NCBI GenBank assembly: GCA_037355855.1
Contig: CM074760.1
Coordinates: forward strand, 4,580,501 to 4,644,500
Length of the DNA: 64,000 nucleotides
Reading direction: 5' to 3'
DNA from: Pseudo-nitzschia pungens
Lineage: Eukaryota > Bacillariophyta > Bacillariophyceae > Bacillariales > Bacillariaceae
In this document: in pieces, positions 1-8,856 of the stretch
How the letters are laid out: every line of letters starts with the position of its first letter
How positions within the stretch are numbered: the stretch's first letter is position 1
Notes under the pieces: model-generated
The model's database searches: none
The model's input: only the letters and a program-made list of their open reading frames with translations
What the model was told of the DNA's origin: nothing
Program-made: the position numbers and the translations under genes

Positions 1-856
1 CCGGAAGAAGTATGGACTACTACCGGAAAAAGCAGCTGAGGTCACCAAATGGCAGAGGGTCAATGTGGACCTCTGGGGACCTGCAACTGTCCACAACAAA
101 AATGGTAAAGACTACCAAATCCATGTCCTCACCATGGTGGACCCAGTGACCGGATGGTTTGAACTGGCTCACCTGAAGGACTCCCCAAATGCAGCAGAAA
201 CTCAACGATTGTTGGACAGTACCTGGCTGGCAAGATATCCGCGCCCAAAGGAAATTGGCTTTGATGGCGGGAGTGAGTTCAAAGCAGAGTTCCAAGAGCT
301 CTGGGAGAACATGGGGATGAAAAGAAAGCCCAGTGGGGCTTGGAACCCACAATCCAACTCGGTGTTGGAAAGGATCCATCAGGTATTAAAGGACTGTCTG
401 TTGTCCTTCAACCTGGAAAACAGGGACCTCCACGAGGAGGACCCTTTTGAGGAATTCACCACCAAGGCAGCATATGCTATCAGAAGCGCCATCCATACCA
501 CCCTGGGGTACTCCCCAGCACAACTGGTGTTTGGTCAAGACATGTTCATGCCGGTGAACTTCCCAGTGGATTGGGAAGCAATCCAAGCAAGGAAGCAGAA
601 AAGCATCCACAAGAGCAACACCAGGGAAAACCAGAAGAGGATCCCCCATGTCTATAAAGAAGGAGACTATGTCACCCTGGAAAGGAAGGGCATTATTCCA
701 AAACTATCCTTCCCACGGCAAGGACCTTACAAGGTGCTCAAGGCCCATGATAATGGAACTGTAACTATTGAAACTGCTCCTTTTGTAACTGACCGGGTTA
801 ACATCAGGAGAGTCCATCCCTATTATTGCAGGGATAGCCCTGAGCCAGAGAAGTAA
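1..856 (+). CDS. Ty3/gypsy pol, integrase C-terminal part (cut by window edge)
   Basis: The frame is open from base 2 to a TAA at 854-856 (284 residues); the start lies outside the window. The product is the integrase end of a Ty3/gypsy polyprotein: first catalytic Asp in VDLWGP, second in FDGGSEF, Glu in SVLERIHQ, then a C-terminal GPY-type module (GDYVTLERKG followed by RQGPYKVL). It joins cDNA to chromosomal DNA. It is almost identical to the same part of the minus-strand gypsy element at 59261-62530, so the two are recent copies of one family. No frameshift is visible. The LTR follows two bases after the stop. Confidence 0.93.
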   Translation, partial: RKKYGLLPEKAAEVTKWQRVNVDLWGPATVHNKNGKDYQIHVLTMVDPVTGWFELAHLKDSPNAAETQRLLDSTWLARYPRPKEIGFDGGSEFKAEFQELWENMGMKRKPSGAWNPQSNSVLERIHQVLKDCLLSFNLENRDLHEEDPFEEFTTKAAYAIRSAIHTTLGYSPAQLVFGQDMFMPVNFPVDWEAIQARKQKSIHKSNTRENQKRIPHVYKEGDYVTLERKGIIPKLSFPRQGPYKVLKAHDNGTVTIETAPFVTDRVNIRRVHPYYCRDSPEPEK

Positions 857-857
857 T

Positions 858-1065
858 TGTTACAGTACCATGGAGGAGCATGCCGTGCACCGGAATACAG
901 TCACGAGTCTACTCGGGACTGGATTAAGGTTGAGGATAAATTAGCGAGGCGTTGGAATCGCCGATTCCAAATGCCAATCGAAAGCAATAGCAATAGACTA
1001 ATTGATAGAGCTCACAATTTGCATATCACTACTATTCTAATCACTAGTAGACCCGGGGTATGGCA
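858..1065 (+). repeat. 3' LTR of the gypsy element (about 208 bp)
   Basis: It runs from TGTTACAGTACC to GGGGTATGGCA, with TG...CA termini, directly after the pol stop. The same sequence in the opposite orientation follows pol of the second gypsy copy (59040 to about 59250). The outer end is fixed because both copies lose similarity right after TATGGCA. The inner end is less sure, because the few bases between pol and LTR differ between the copies. The 5' LTR is outside the window, so the target duplication cannot be tested. Confidence 0.75.
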
Positions 1066-1091
1066 GCTACGGCGGTACAGCGCAAAAGGGA

Positions 1092-1182
1092 TACAGCGCT
1101 ACAGCGTTACAGCGCTACAGCGTTACAGCGCTACAGCGTTACAGCGCTACAGCGTTACAGCGCTACAGCGTTACAGCGCTAC
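1092..1182. repeat. 8/16-bp tandem repeat
   Basis: About eleven units alternate between tacagcgc and tacagcgt, giving a 16-bp period, and are flanked by degenerate units (gtacagcg, tacaggat). It lies immediately outside the gypsy LTR. Short ORFs across it are only translations of the repeat. No function is apparent. Confidence 0.9.
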
Positions 1183-1472
1183 AGGATTACAGGGATACAG
1201 GGACGGCGTGTACTACAATTGCTCACTTATCACTGCAGGGGCTGGGGTATCCGGTTATAGTAGTTATTGTACACGAATGACCATACCCCGACGGTAGCAT
1301 GGTATGATAGCATAGCAATTGACCATAACCAAAAAATTTTGGTAGGTAAAAATTGACTTTTAGACGTTAAAAAAAGGGCGAGGGTTGGAATTGAAAAAAA
1401 AACGGGGTCGTAAATAGTTTTACCAAAGAAAAAATAGAGGTACAGGGTCAAAAAGGTCTAAAAATGACCATT
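1183..1472. other. Non-coding stretch with an LTR-like fragment
   Basis: No gene is seen. Bases 1240-1312 resemble part of the long LTRs of the deleted copia element (45440-45515 and 48100-48180). Both contain a stretch reading roughly acacRaatgaccc followed by ccccgRcggtagcat and gcatRgtat motifs. This is probably an old fragment of a related LTR. The remainder is A-rich and unrecognised. Confidence 0.35.
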
Positions 1473-1718
1473 TTACCTCGAAAAACAGTTAACAGACGTG
1501 GTTACTGATGTGGTTACTGATAGGTCAAGGTCTTCAGCTGCGTTTTGGAAGGGTTCTTCTGTATGCAGGAGTTCTTCTAAATTGACGTTCGTGAATAGAG
1601 GGACTTTGACGCTGTCTTCTTGATCTTCGTGATAAACTGTTAGAGTAACCAGTTTGGGATTGGAGCTGTCAAAGGCTCTCTTGTAAGGGATTGGAGGATC
1701 TCTGTATAGTCCTGCCAT
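1473..1718 (-). pseudogene. gag-like N-terminal fragment of an LTR retrotransposon
   Basis: An 81-residue ORF starts MAGLYRDPPIPYKRAF and has a normal, non-repetitive composition for its first 65 residues. It lies 367 bp downstream, on the same strand, of the inner edge of the LTR at 2086-6006. That is where gag of an element with a minus-strand 5' LTR would start. No RT or protease follows, so the body of the element is lost to the left. The last 15 residues (VTTSVTTS) come from a small duplication. The gag assignment is by position only; I do not recognise the fold. Confidence 0.35.
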
Positions 1719-2085
1719 TGTTGATTCGTAGCGTTCGATCGTATCGATCGATCGGAGATTTGAATTGCTTGTGGAGCGTTCGATCGATTCAGTGTTCGAT
1801 CGATTCTTATCGGCGTCTCGTGGATATCGATCGTTTCGTTCGATCGATCGTATTGGGACTGCGGTTGTTTCGTTCGATCGATTCGTAGATTTCGATCAGC
1901 GTTTCGGATGTTCTTGTTTCGATCGTTCGTAGATTTCGTTCGATCGGTTCTTTCTTGTAAGGTTGTAGGATTTTGCTTGTCAGGGTATCGATGTATCCCT
2001 GTTGTTTAGGATAAAGGTTGTTTTGGATGATTCAGTACTGAGTTCCTGTCTGTCTTCTACTTCAAAAGATAAACAGTAATTACTG
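1719..2085. other. Leader between LTR and gag-like ORF, with cgatcgatt-rich low complexity
   Basis: No gene is seen. From about 1735 to 1950 the sequence is dominated by overlapping gttcgatcgattcg words, giving many internal palindromes (cgatcg). If the LTR reading is right, this is the untranslated leader and primer-binding region of the element. I could not match the bases next to the LTR to a tRNA 3' end. Confidence 0.4.
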
Positions 2086-2148
2086 TGTTACACTCTAAGG
2101 TAGAAATACGCGATAGGAGTATTTTAAAGAGGTATGATTAAAAAATTG

Positions 2149-2165
2149 TTATCCCTTAATAGGAT
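2149..2165 (+). repeat. piggyBac left terminal inverted repeat
   Basis: TTATCCCTTAATAGGAT is the exact reverse complement of 5753-5769. Beyond it the ends share only scattered words such as tacgg. Confidence 0.85.
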
Positions 2166-2558
2166 CGTACGGCCACAGCCGTATTTCGACCCATATTTCA
2201 GGGGTTCAAATGAAAGTCTTAACTCTCTCCAATATTTAATCTGATGTTATATTCTTATTCAGCATAAAATTTTGGTCTAGAAAACACTTTGTCAGGGGTC
2301 CCAACTCCCAATATTGGCTGCTCTAGGAGCAGCAGCAGCAAATCGATAATCACTATTTTGGCACCTGCCGTAAAAACTCAAATATTCATATCACCATGGG
2401 AATTAATTTAAACGAGGCACTTCCTGGCCACCAATTACGGATCCGAGGACACCATTCTCTCCGTCTACTCAAGGGCTACAATCTGAGCCATTTGCGACTC
2501 GATTCCTCCATAAACTGAGGAGATTCGAACTGATTTTGTAATTCGGTATTGTTCCATC

Positions 2559-5222
2559 ATGCGTCGAAACCCCCTAAATGACAAGGATTGCTCTCCAGCA
2601 GGCTCTCTCGCCGCTGAAAAGAGCACAGACACCATCGAAAGCCGTCCTGCTAATAGCCCAAGGCTCCAGGACCTCAGCAGGCTTCTGAAGAGAGCTCCAA
2701 AATTCCAAGATGGGTATGACAGTGATGGTGCAAAAGGCCCCTTTTTTGATGCAATAATTGCTGAGGGAGATCAATACAAGGAAGCAGGAGAAGACTACAA
2801 TATTGGAGACGCCGAACCACCGAACAGAGCAGCGGACGCAGCAGCAGGAGCGGACGCAGCAGCAGGAGCGGTGGAGGAGGCAACAGCAGAAGTGGTGGTG
2901 GAAGAAAATACTGAAGAAAAAGAAAAAAAAATTCATTTACAAACAGTGGCATGGCTCAAGGAAGAGCTGAAGCTTCGATGCCAATCAACCGCTGGAAAGA
3001 AGACTGATCTTGTCGACCGTTTGAAGAAGGCAATAGACCGGAAGGAACGTCAATTCAATACAGTGGAGGAAGCAAGAGCAAGCAACAAGAAGCCACGGAT
3101 CGGACGCCCCGCGACAGCAAAGAACAATAACAACAACAAGAACTCGTCGAACTCGTCGGCGATGCTGCGTCTGTTCCCTGATACTGTGTACTGGCGACAC
3201 CTTCACCCAGACACCTTGGTCACTGAACCAGAAAATCCATCCTTTAGAATTGCAAGGGCTCCAACTGTACCAGAAGCTGATGCAAGGCTTGCTCCCCCCC
3301 CAAAGAAGTACAACTATGCAGAGCTCTTTGATATTCCTGTGTTCAAGGGAGTTCGTACAACCTACGAGTTTGATCGGCGTGGCAAGATGCGAAGGGACGG
3401 TGACGGCGAGCCAATCACTAACAGTGCTCCCAGGGAGGAAGGGTGTATTGATCCAGAGTTCAAGAAGAAGTACGGTCTATCTGGTGAGTCGCTACCATGG
3501 GAGTTTGCTGATATATTCCTTCCGCTAAACAACGATGCAAAGGACAGTAACCACTTTAGCTTTGAGAAAATGCGGCAGTGGACAAACCTCAAGGCGTCAC
3601 TTGCAGGAGCTGGAGAGCAGGTGTACCAGGACTTCAAGCCATTTGAATTGACGGAGCTGCGCCGGTTCTTTGGACTTTATGTACTGCATGGACTTGCTCC
3701 TACGGCTCGTGTTGAATACAAGCTTCGCTCCACGAGGAATGACAGACTTGCAGGGAATGATTTCATCTACAACGGCTTGTCTAAGAGTTCAAAGAATCCA
3801 CAGCGCCGTCACAAACACTTCAAGTCGTTTCTTTCTTGCCAAGATCCCCGTAAGGAAATTCCTTCTCGAGCCGCGTTCCCAAATTGGAAGATACGACCTC
3901 TAATCCAGTGGATTAACTGGCGCTCCCCCCAGGCTTGGATGCTGGCTCGTCAAATTGCGGTGGATGAAATGACCATGCGGTTCAAAGGTGTCCACCAAGA
4001 CAAACGACGGATCACATACAAGAAGGAAGGTGACGGATTTCAAGCTGATGCCCTATGCGATGATGGATACTGCTACCAAGTCTACATGCGGAATGATCCT
4101 GCACCTAAAAAGTACTTGAACTGGAAGCTCTCTCCACTGCATGCCCGTACGATGGCCCTATTTGATTCCTTGAAGGACGAGCACCATCATGTGGGAATGG
4201 ACAACCTGTACAACTCAGTACTATTCTGCAAGGCGGCGTTTCTGCATTCAAAGCGAGTCCTTTGTCATGGAGTTGCCCGTAAGGCAAATCGTGGCATCCC
4301 TGACTGCGTCTTTCAACAAGAGCTCAAGAATGTCCGCGAAGAGCGAGCTGCCCGTGGTACTGTGAAAGCTGCTGTTCTTGAAGGGGATCCCGCCTGTTCC
4401 TTTCTTATTGCATCTAGTGTCTACGACACCAAGCCAGTACACTACTTGAGTATGGTAACTAGTAAGATTGAATGGGTGCAGAAGGAGAAGATCGTCTACA
4501 ACGTGGATACCAATACAAAAGAGAAGCTGAAATTCCTCCGTCTTAACCAGTTAGATACATACAACAACGGTATGGGCGACGTTGATATTGCTGATCAGCT
4601 CCGAGGTGTCTACAGATTAGATCGCTGGGTACGGAACAGAAAGTGGTGGTGGTCTGTTATGTTCTGGGGGATTGGAGTACTCCTTACCAATGCCTACAAG
4701 CTGTACCTTAAGGTCTGTAAAGAAGAAGGAGTGACGCCCAGATTTGGATCCCAATATGACTTCAGGCGAGCCATTGGGGAGTACTGGATAGACCTGGAGA
4801 CTGTTTCATGTGAAGCTGAAGCCAGCATGTTTCATGTTTCAGGGTGCGGGGATGGTGAACCGGTGTCTCCATTGACAGAACCTCCAAGCAATTGCTCGTC
4901 GTCGATCGACAGTAAGAAGAATTCAGCTAGAGTAAATGACAAGACGCTTGCAGACAATGGTGCTCTGAGTTGTAGGTTGGACAAGAATTTGGATCACTAT
5001 CCTTCTAAAGCAGTGAGGAACACCAAATGTGCTTTGCATGGTTGGGTTGGACTAAGAAAAGAGGGGGACTTAATGAGATGTGTAACATGCAACATCCATC
5101 TTTGCATTGATTGCTATGGAACATTTCATCGGTCGGGCGATATCCTGGCTCTAAAGAAAAGGATGAAGCGCGGCTTGGAAGAAAAAGCAGCAAGAAGTAG
5201 AAAGAAGCTGAAGATGAAGTAG
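2559..5222 (+). CDS. piggyBac-type transposase with SAP domain and C-terminal Cys-rich finger
   Basis: This 887-residue transposase acts in the nucleus and cuts and joins the element ends. Three acidic sites of the DDE_Tnp_1_7 family are visible: D469 in VDEMTMRFKG, D548 in MDNLYNS, and the GDVDIADQ cluster (D674/D676). These correspond to the DDD triad, and the usual Trp-rich helix RNRKWWWSVMFWG follows. Residues about 126-160 form a SAP-like DNA-binding module (WLKEELKLRC...DLVDRLKKAI), preceded by an Ala/Glu-rich linker. The C-terminus has a Cys/His cluster (C824, H827, C841, C844, C849, C852, H857) like the zinc module of piggyBac proteins, then a basic tail. The ATG at 2559 is the first in a 887-codon frame without stops. 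The N-terminal SAP module is an uncommon addition. Confidence 0.93.
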   Translation: MRRNPLNDKDCSPAGSLAAEKSTDTIESRPANSPRLQDLSRLLKRAPKFQDGYDSDGAKGPFFDAIIAEGDQYKEAGEDYNIGDAEPPNRAADAAAGADAAAGAVEEATAEVVVEENTEEKEKKIHLQTVAWLKEELKLRCQSTAGKKTDLVDRLKKAIDRKERQFNTVEEARASNKKPRIGRPATAKNNNNNKNSSNSSAMLRLFPDTVYWRHLHPDTLVTEPENPSFRIARAPTVPEADARLAPPPKKYNYAELFDIPVFKGVRTTYEFDRRGKMRRDGDGEPITNSAPREEGCIDPEFKKKYGLSGESLPWEFADIFLPLNNDAKDSNHFSFEKMRQWTNLKASLAGAGEQVYQDFKPFELTELRRFFGLYVLHGLAPTARVEYKLRSTRNDRLAGNDFIYNGLSKSSKNPQRRHKHFKSFLSCQDPRKEIPSRAAFPNWKIRPLIQWINWRSPQAWMLARQIAVDEMTMRFKGVHQDKRRITYKKEGDGFQADALCDDGYCYQVYMRNDPAPKKYLNWKLSPLHARTMALFDSLKDEHHHVGMDNLYNSVLFCKAAFLHSKRVLCHGVARKANRGIPDCVFQQELKNVREERAARGTVKAAVLEGDPACSFLIASSVYDTKPVHYLSMVTSKIEWVQKEKIVYNVDTNTKEKLKFLRLNQLDTYNNGMGDVDIADQLRGVYRLDRWVRNRKWWWSVMFWGIGVLLTNAYKLYLKVCKEEGVTPRFGSQYDFRRAIGEYWIDLETVSCEAEASMFHVSGCGDGEPVSPLTEPPSNCSSSIDSKKNSARVNDKTLADNGALSCRLDKNLDHYPSKAVRNTKCALHGWVGLRKEGDLMRCVTCNIHLCIDCYGTFHRSGDILALKKRMKRGLEEKAARSRKKLKMK

Positions 5223-5752
5223 GCCTAATGCTTGCTGGGGAGCGTCTTGCTGCTGTTGTTGCTGCTGCTTGTATTCCGATTCGATTCGGTTGTTCGATTC
5301 GGTTGTTCGATTCGGTTCATTCGATTCGGTTCATTCGATTCGGTCGTTTGCACTCCTGTTTGGCCTGTGCCTTGACGACGGCAAGTACTGATACAAATTC
5401 ATCACCCCTTGGTGTTTGCAGGGCCTTTGAAAGTGTTCTTGTGTCTTTATTTGGAGTATTCAGGGCACGGGCGGCCGAATGGTGGAGGACGAATGGTGCA
5501 AAATCACGGCGAATCACGGGCCCGATGTACAAAAATCAGCCGAAATCCACTAAAATTTATCAAAATTCCCCAAGTAAATAATAAAAAACCCATATCTATG
5601 TTATTGACTACAAGTATTGGTGGTTGTTTGTTACTTTATTGCAGATAGAGGTGCTTTTATTGTCTCTAGAAGACAGAACTCGGTTGACGATTTGGTCTCC
5701 GGGTGCATGAAAAAATGTGTTTTTTTTTTACGGCGAATCCCGTATAATTTCA
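5223..5752. other. piggyBac 3' non-coding region
   Basis: No gene is seen. Bases 5272-5345 hold repeats of ttcgattcggt, and an A/T-rich tract lies near 5715-5730 just inside the right terminal repeat. This is presumably the 3' UTR and subterminal region of the transposon. Confidence 0.6.
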
Positions 5753-5769
5753 ATCCTATTAAGGGATAA
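5753..5769 (-). repeat. piggyBac right terminal inverted repeat
   Basis: Exact inverse of 2149-2165. The following bases aattg match the bases before the left repeat. Confidence 0.85.
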
Positions 5770-6006
5770 AATTGTGTTATGAAAGAGAATGGTTGAATAC
5801 TTTACGAGATGGGAATGATTCCTTGAGTATGGAATGAATGATCGGTGAGTCATCGGAATCTTTGTTTGAATTGTATGTGTATTCGTGTACGTTGAATATA
5901 CAGTATATGTACACGAATATTATATATATTCTTGTATATTGGAGCACATGCGGGATTCAATAATCATTTAGAGCCTCTCGTAGGGTACCTACGTCAGCAT
6001 GTAACA

Positions 6007-6690
6007 AGCCTGAGAATCTGTTTGGGATGACCTGACCGATTCCTGGAAGAGGGTGGCAATGTGGCTAAACTCTTGGAGAACATATGGATGAATGAATCCA
6101 ATGTAACACTCTAGGGTAGAATTAGATGGAGTGGTATGCAATAGGTTAATAAATTGGTGTGATTAAAGAAGTTATGTTATAAAATTGTGAATGGTTGAAT
6201 ACTTTACGAGATGGGAATGATTTCTTGAGTATGGATGAACAATCGAATAATGATATATTATTTGGCAGGCATAATATCAATAATTGGCGAGTCATGGGAC
6301 TCTTGATATTTTATCTTGATATTTGTTGTATTTGTGTATATACGGAACATACATACATGAATACCACATATATTGGAGTACATGCGGGATTCAATAATCA
6401 TTTAGAGCCTTCTGTAGTAAGGCTACGCCAGCATGTTACATCCAAGGCCTTGATACAAGATAGACCAACAAAGAAGACCTCTCTGAGGAAGTTCTGGGAC
6501 ATCCCAGCCTTATTCAACACTGGGACAAGAGCTGGGTGAAGGATCTTAGTCTAGGTAGCAGCATCAAGCTGGGAGACAGGCATGGGATATTCAAAAGACT
6601 TCATGAAGGAATACCTAAAGGTGTAGAGAGAAGCCCTCTTCTCACACTTGGAAGCCTTAAGCTGGGAGCCAAATGACTGAACTATGACTG
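6007..6690 (-). mobile_element. Old LINE ORF2 remnant, split by a solo LTR
   Basis: Both 6007-6101 and 6441-6690 align, with many changes, to the ORF2 linker between RT and RNase H in LINE copies A and B (about 11237-11575 of B). The minus-strand frame still shows a recognisable run such as KASKCEKRASLYTF and YPMPVSQLD. The divergence from A and B is much larger than that between A and B, so this is an older insertion that later received two LTRs about 95 bp apart. Confidence 0.85.
6102..6440 (-). repeat. Solo LTR, 339 bp, with 5-bp target duplication
   Basis: Termini are TGTAACACTC and GCATGTTACA, and the flanks read tccaa on both sides (6097-6101 and 6441-6445). Removing it restores the collinear LINE sequence. 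It is the same family as the interrupted LTR at 2086-6006, in the same orientation. Solo LTRs arise by recombination between the two LTRs of a full element. Confidence 0.9.
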
Positions 6691-7070
6691 CTACAGTACT
6701 ACAAGACAGCAAGCTGCTGTCCTGGATACAGAGTTGAGCTGTGCTCAGCTCAGCTCTCACTTTTTTGTTCTTATCTCGTTTAAACTAAGCGTCCTATCAT
6801 GCCTTCCCTGCTAACCAATCTTATTTTACCTCTAGGGGAGTACCCTGTAGTATCTAAACACATGCAACTGTATGTGAACAGCAGCACCTCCTGTGGACTC
6901 ACTCTTTGCCAGCACTTCTTGTGCTGCTGTTCTTGCTGTTCTTACTATCCTAGCTATGGCTCACAAGGAATATCATTGTAGTTTTATCAGACCCAGGTCT
7001 CTACCATTGAAAGAACACCACCAATGCAAGGACACTGGTCAGAGCCTGGAACAATATCAGTTGGCTGATT
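6691..7070. other. No feature recognised
   Basis: I see no coding frame with normal composition and no repeat shared with the rest of the window. It ends at the 18-bp target site of LINE copy B (7071-7088), which recurs at 31607-31624. Confidence 0.5.
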
Positions 7071-7088
7071 GCCACTGGCAACCATACC
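7071..7088. repeat. Left target-site duplication of LINE B
   Basis: gccactggcaaccatacc occurs here and at 31607-31624. It brackets the whole 24.5 kb nested LINE block and shows the empty site before insertion. Confidence 0.9.
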
Positions 7089-8553
7089 TAATTAATTAAT
7101 TAATATACGTATTTAAATAACTTTAATCACCAAAGGTGAAACTAAATTACTCAGTCTGTATCCAGACTTTAACGTCGCCTCCATCATAGAGTCAGGACCC
7201 CAAGTGGCAGAACGACAAATTTTCAAACAAACCTTGAACATCAAGCAGGGAAAAAGACATGCAAGTCCCACAAAATAGGGACTTGAGAGAAAGTGAAATG
7301 GGAAGAAAGATATTGGGATAAGATCCAGTATCAAAAGGGATGGGACAGGATAAGAAGCAGGAACAGAAGACAAAACCAAGGTACAAAGTGTAATCAACCC
7401 TGAGATCCAGTAAGCCAGGCTCGGAGAAGAGCAGCCTCTTGTTGGTATGGCTGCACTGGTGGGACAGGCGCTGCATATTGCTTCCTTGCAAGGTGGATGG
7501 TTGCAAGCCACTGCCGCTTGGCAGTCAGGGTGTAACCTTGTAGGACTTGGAAAGGGGTTTGTAAAAGGGAGTGTGACTGGGGGAGTGCACCAGCTGCACC
7601 AATTGCCAATTCAGAGGAGATGGAAGCATCAAGAGATTGGTGTTGTTCAGCATCAAGGGTTCCCCCAGGACCATGGAGTCGTTCATTTCTGTAGGTCCAA
7701 AGATCCCAGGAGGTAAGAAAGAACTGATGGATGATAGCTGAAGCCCAGCGTTTGGGAGATCGCTTGCTTCCAATGTGGGAGTAGTAATCAGCCTGGATTT
7801 GGTACCAGCGAGGGGACCACCTACCAAGGAGCCAGTTGTGCCAACCAATAGTCCTCTGTGCCCTGACAGCAGAAGCAATTGCAAGTGAGTAGGATGATGG
7901 ATAAATTCTCTGGCCCTTCCGAACTCTGGTGAGAAGATCCACAATGGCAGCCACCAATGATGGATCAGTTTGTTCAACTTCAAGCCTGTTCTGCAGGGGT
8001 CCCTTGAAGGCAGACACACTGTGCCTGACAGCCCCAGGATCCTTGCAGGAGAGCACATGAGAAACCTTCTCGTTGTCTGCATCACACAATGGGCACCGGG
8101 AGTGATCCTGATACTGGTAGTGGAGGAGTTGGTTGCCAACACCAATGCATCCAGAAGCAAATTTGACAAACCACCTTTGCATGCCAGGAGGGAGTCGCTT
8201 GAAGGCAGACAGATGGGCACACCAATGGATAGAACCCAAAACAGGTTGTGGAATGGGGATATCATGGTGGGTCTGCCAATATTTAAGAAGAGGAGGACCA
8301 GAAATGGCAACATGCAAAGCATTTTGATCAAACCTTGAACACTTGCATCCATTGAGAGAAAATGCCCAGGGCTCAAACACAAGTCTGGGATAGTGATGGG
8401 CAGAAACTCTATGGACAGAGAGAAAGGCCTTTGCCATGCTGTCAACCTGATGATTGCGAAGTGCCCACCAATCAAGAAAGAGTCCAGCTTGATGGCCCTG
8501 AACCCACTGAAAGTGCACAGAGATTGGCAGGGCAGAAATCATGTTGCGGATGA
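7089..8553 (-). mobile_element. LINE copy C, 5'-truncated (1.5 kb)
   Basis: It consists of a tail (taat repeats at 7089-7104), the 3' UTR and the C-terminal part of ORF2, truncated in the RNase H domain at 8553. It abuts the taat tail of copy B. Truncation from the 5' side is typical of target-primed reverse transcription. Because both its tail and B's are taat repeats, its own target duplication cannot be read. Confidence 0.85.
7394..8542 (-). pseudogene. LINE C ORF2 fragment (end of RNase H to stop)
   Basis: 382 residues correspond to the last fifth of ORF2 of copy A. They include the final RNase H Asp (NHQVDSMAKAF), the zinc-finger-like CPLCDADNEKVSHVLSC, and the common terminus LRAWLTGSQG. 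The frame is open, but the EN, RT and most of RNase H are missing, so it cannot act on its own. Confidence 0.85.
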
Positions 8554-8856
8554 CATAATTAATTAATATACGTATTTAAATAACTTTAATCACCAAAGGT
8601 GAAACTAAATTACTCAGTCTGTATCCAGACTTTAACGTCGCCTCCATCATAGAGTCAGGACCCCAAGTGGCAGAACGACAAATTATCAAACAAACCTTGA
8701 ACATCAAGCAGGGAAAAAGACAAGCAAGTCCCACAAAATAGGGACTTGAGAGAAAGTGAAATGGGAATGAAGATATTGGGATAGGATCCAGTATCAAAAG
8801 GGATGGGACAGGATAAGAAGCAGGAACAGAAGACAAAACCAAGGTACAAAGTGTAA
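8554..8856 (-). other. LINE B 3' UTR and tail
   Basis: It ends in taat repeats. Read on the minus strand it contains the stem AGTCTG-GATA-CAGACT, then TCACC-TTT-GGTGA, then the A/T palindrome TATTTAAATA. The same series closes copies A, C, D, E and F and is probably the reverse-transcriptase recognition end. Confidence 0.7.

Larger units (their letters stand above)
2149..5769 (+). mobile_element. piggyBac-like DNA transposon (3.6 kb)
   Basis: Both ends carry the 17-bp inverted repeat TTATCCCTTAATAGGAT (2149-2165 and 5753-5769), enclosing one transposase gene. It sits inside an LTR; the related solo LTR at 6102-6440 shows the uninterrupted form. Outside the repeats both sides read aattg (2144-2148 and 5770-5774), which looks like a 5-bp target duplication. 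The classical family duplicates TTAA, and a TTAA also occurs inside each repeat (2156-2159, 5759-5762), so the exact ends remain open. The single long ORF suggests a fairly young copy. Confidence 0.85.
2086..6006 (-). repeat. LTR (minus-strand 5' LTR) interrupted by a piggyBac element
   Basis: The left part 2086-2148 starts TGTTACACTCTAAGG and the right part from about 5770 ends GCATGTAACA at 6006. Joined, they make an LTR of about 295 bp that is collinear with the 339-bp solo LTR at 6102-6440. Beyond 6006 the sequence is LINE remnant. Beyond 2086 to the left lies the presumed leader and gag-like ORF, so this is read as the 5' LTR of a truncated minus-strand element. The piggyBac-like transposon occupies the gap. 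Confidence 0.75.

Noticed and set aside
857..1297. 146-residue ORF after the gypsy integrase
   Set aside because: It reads through the LTR and the 8/16-bp tandem repeat and has repeat-driven composition.
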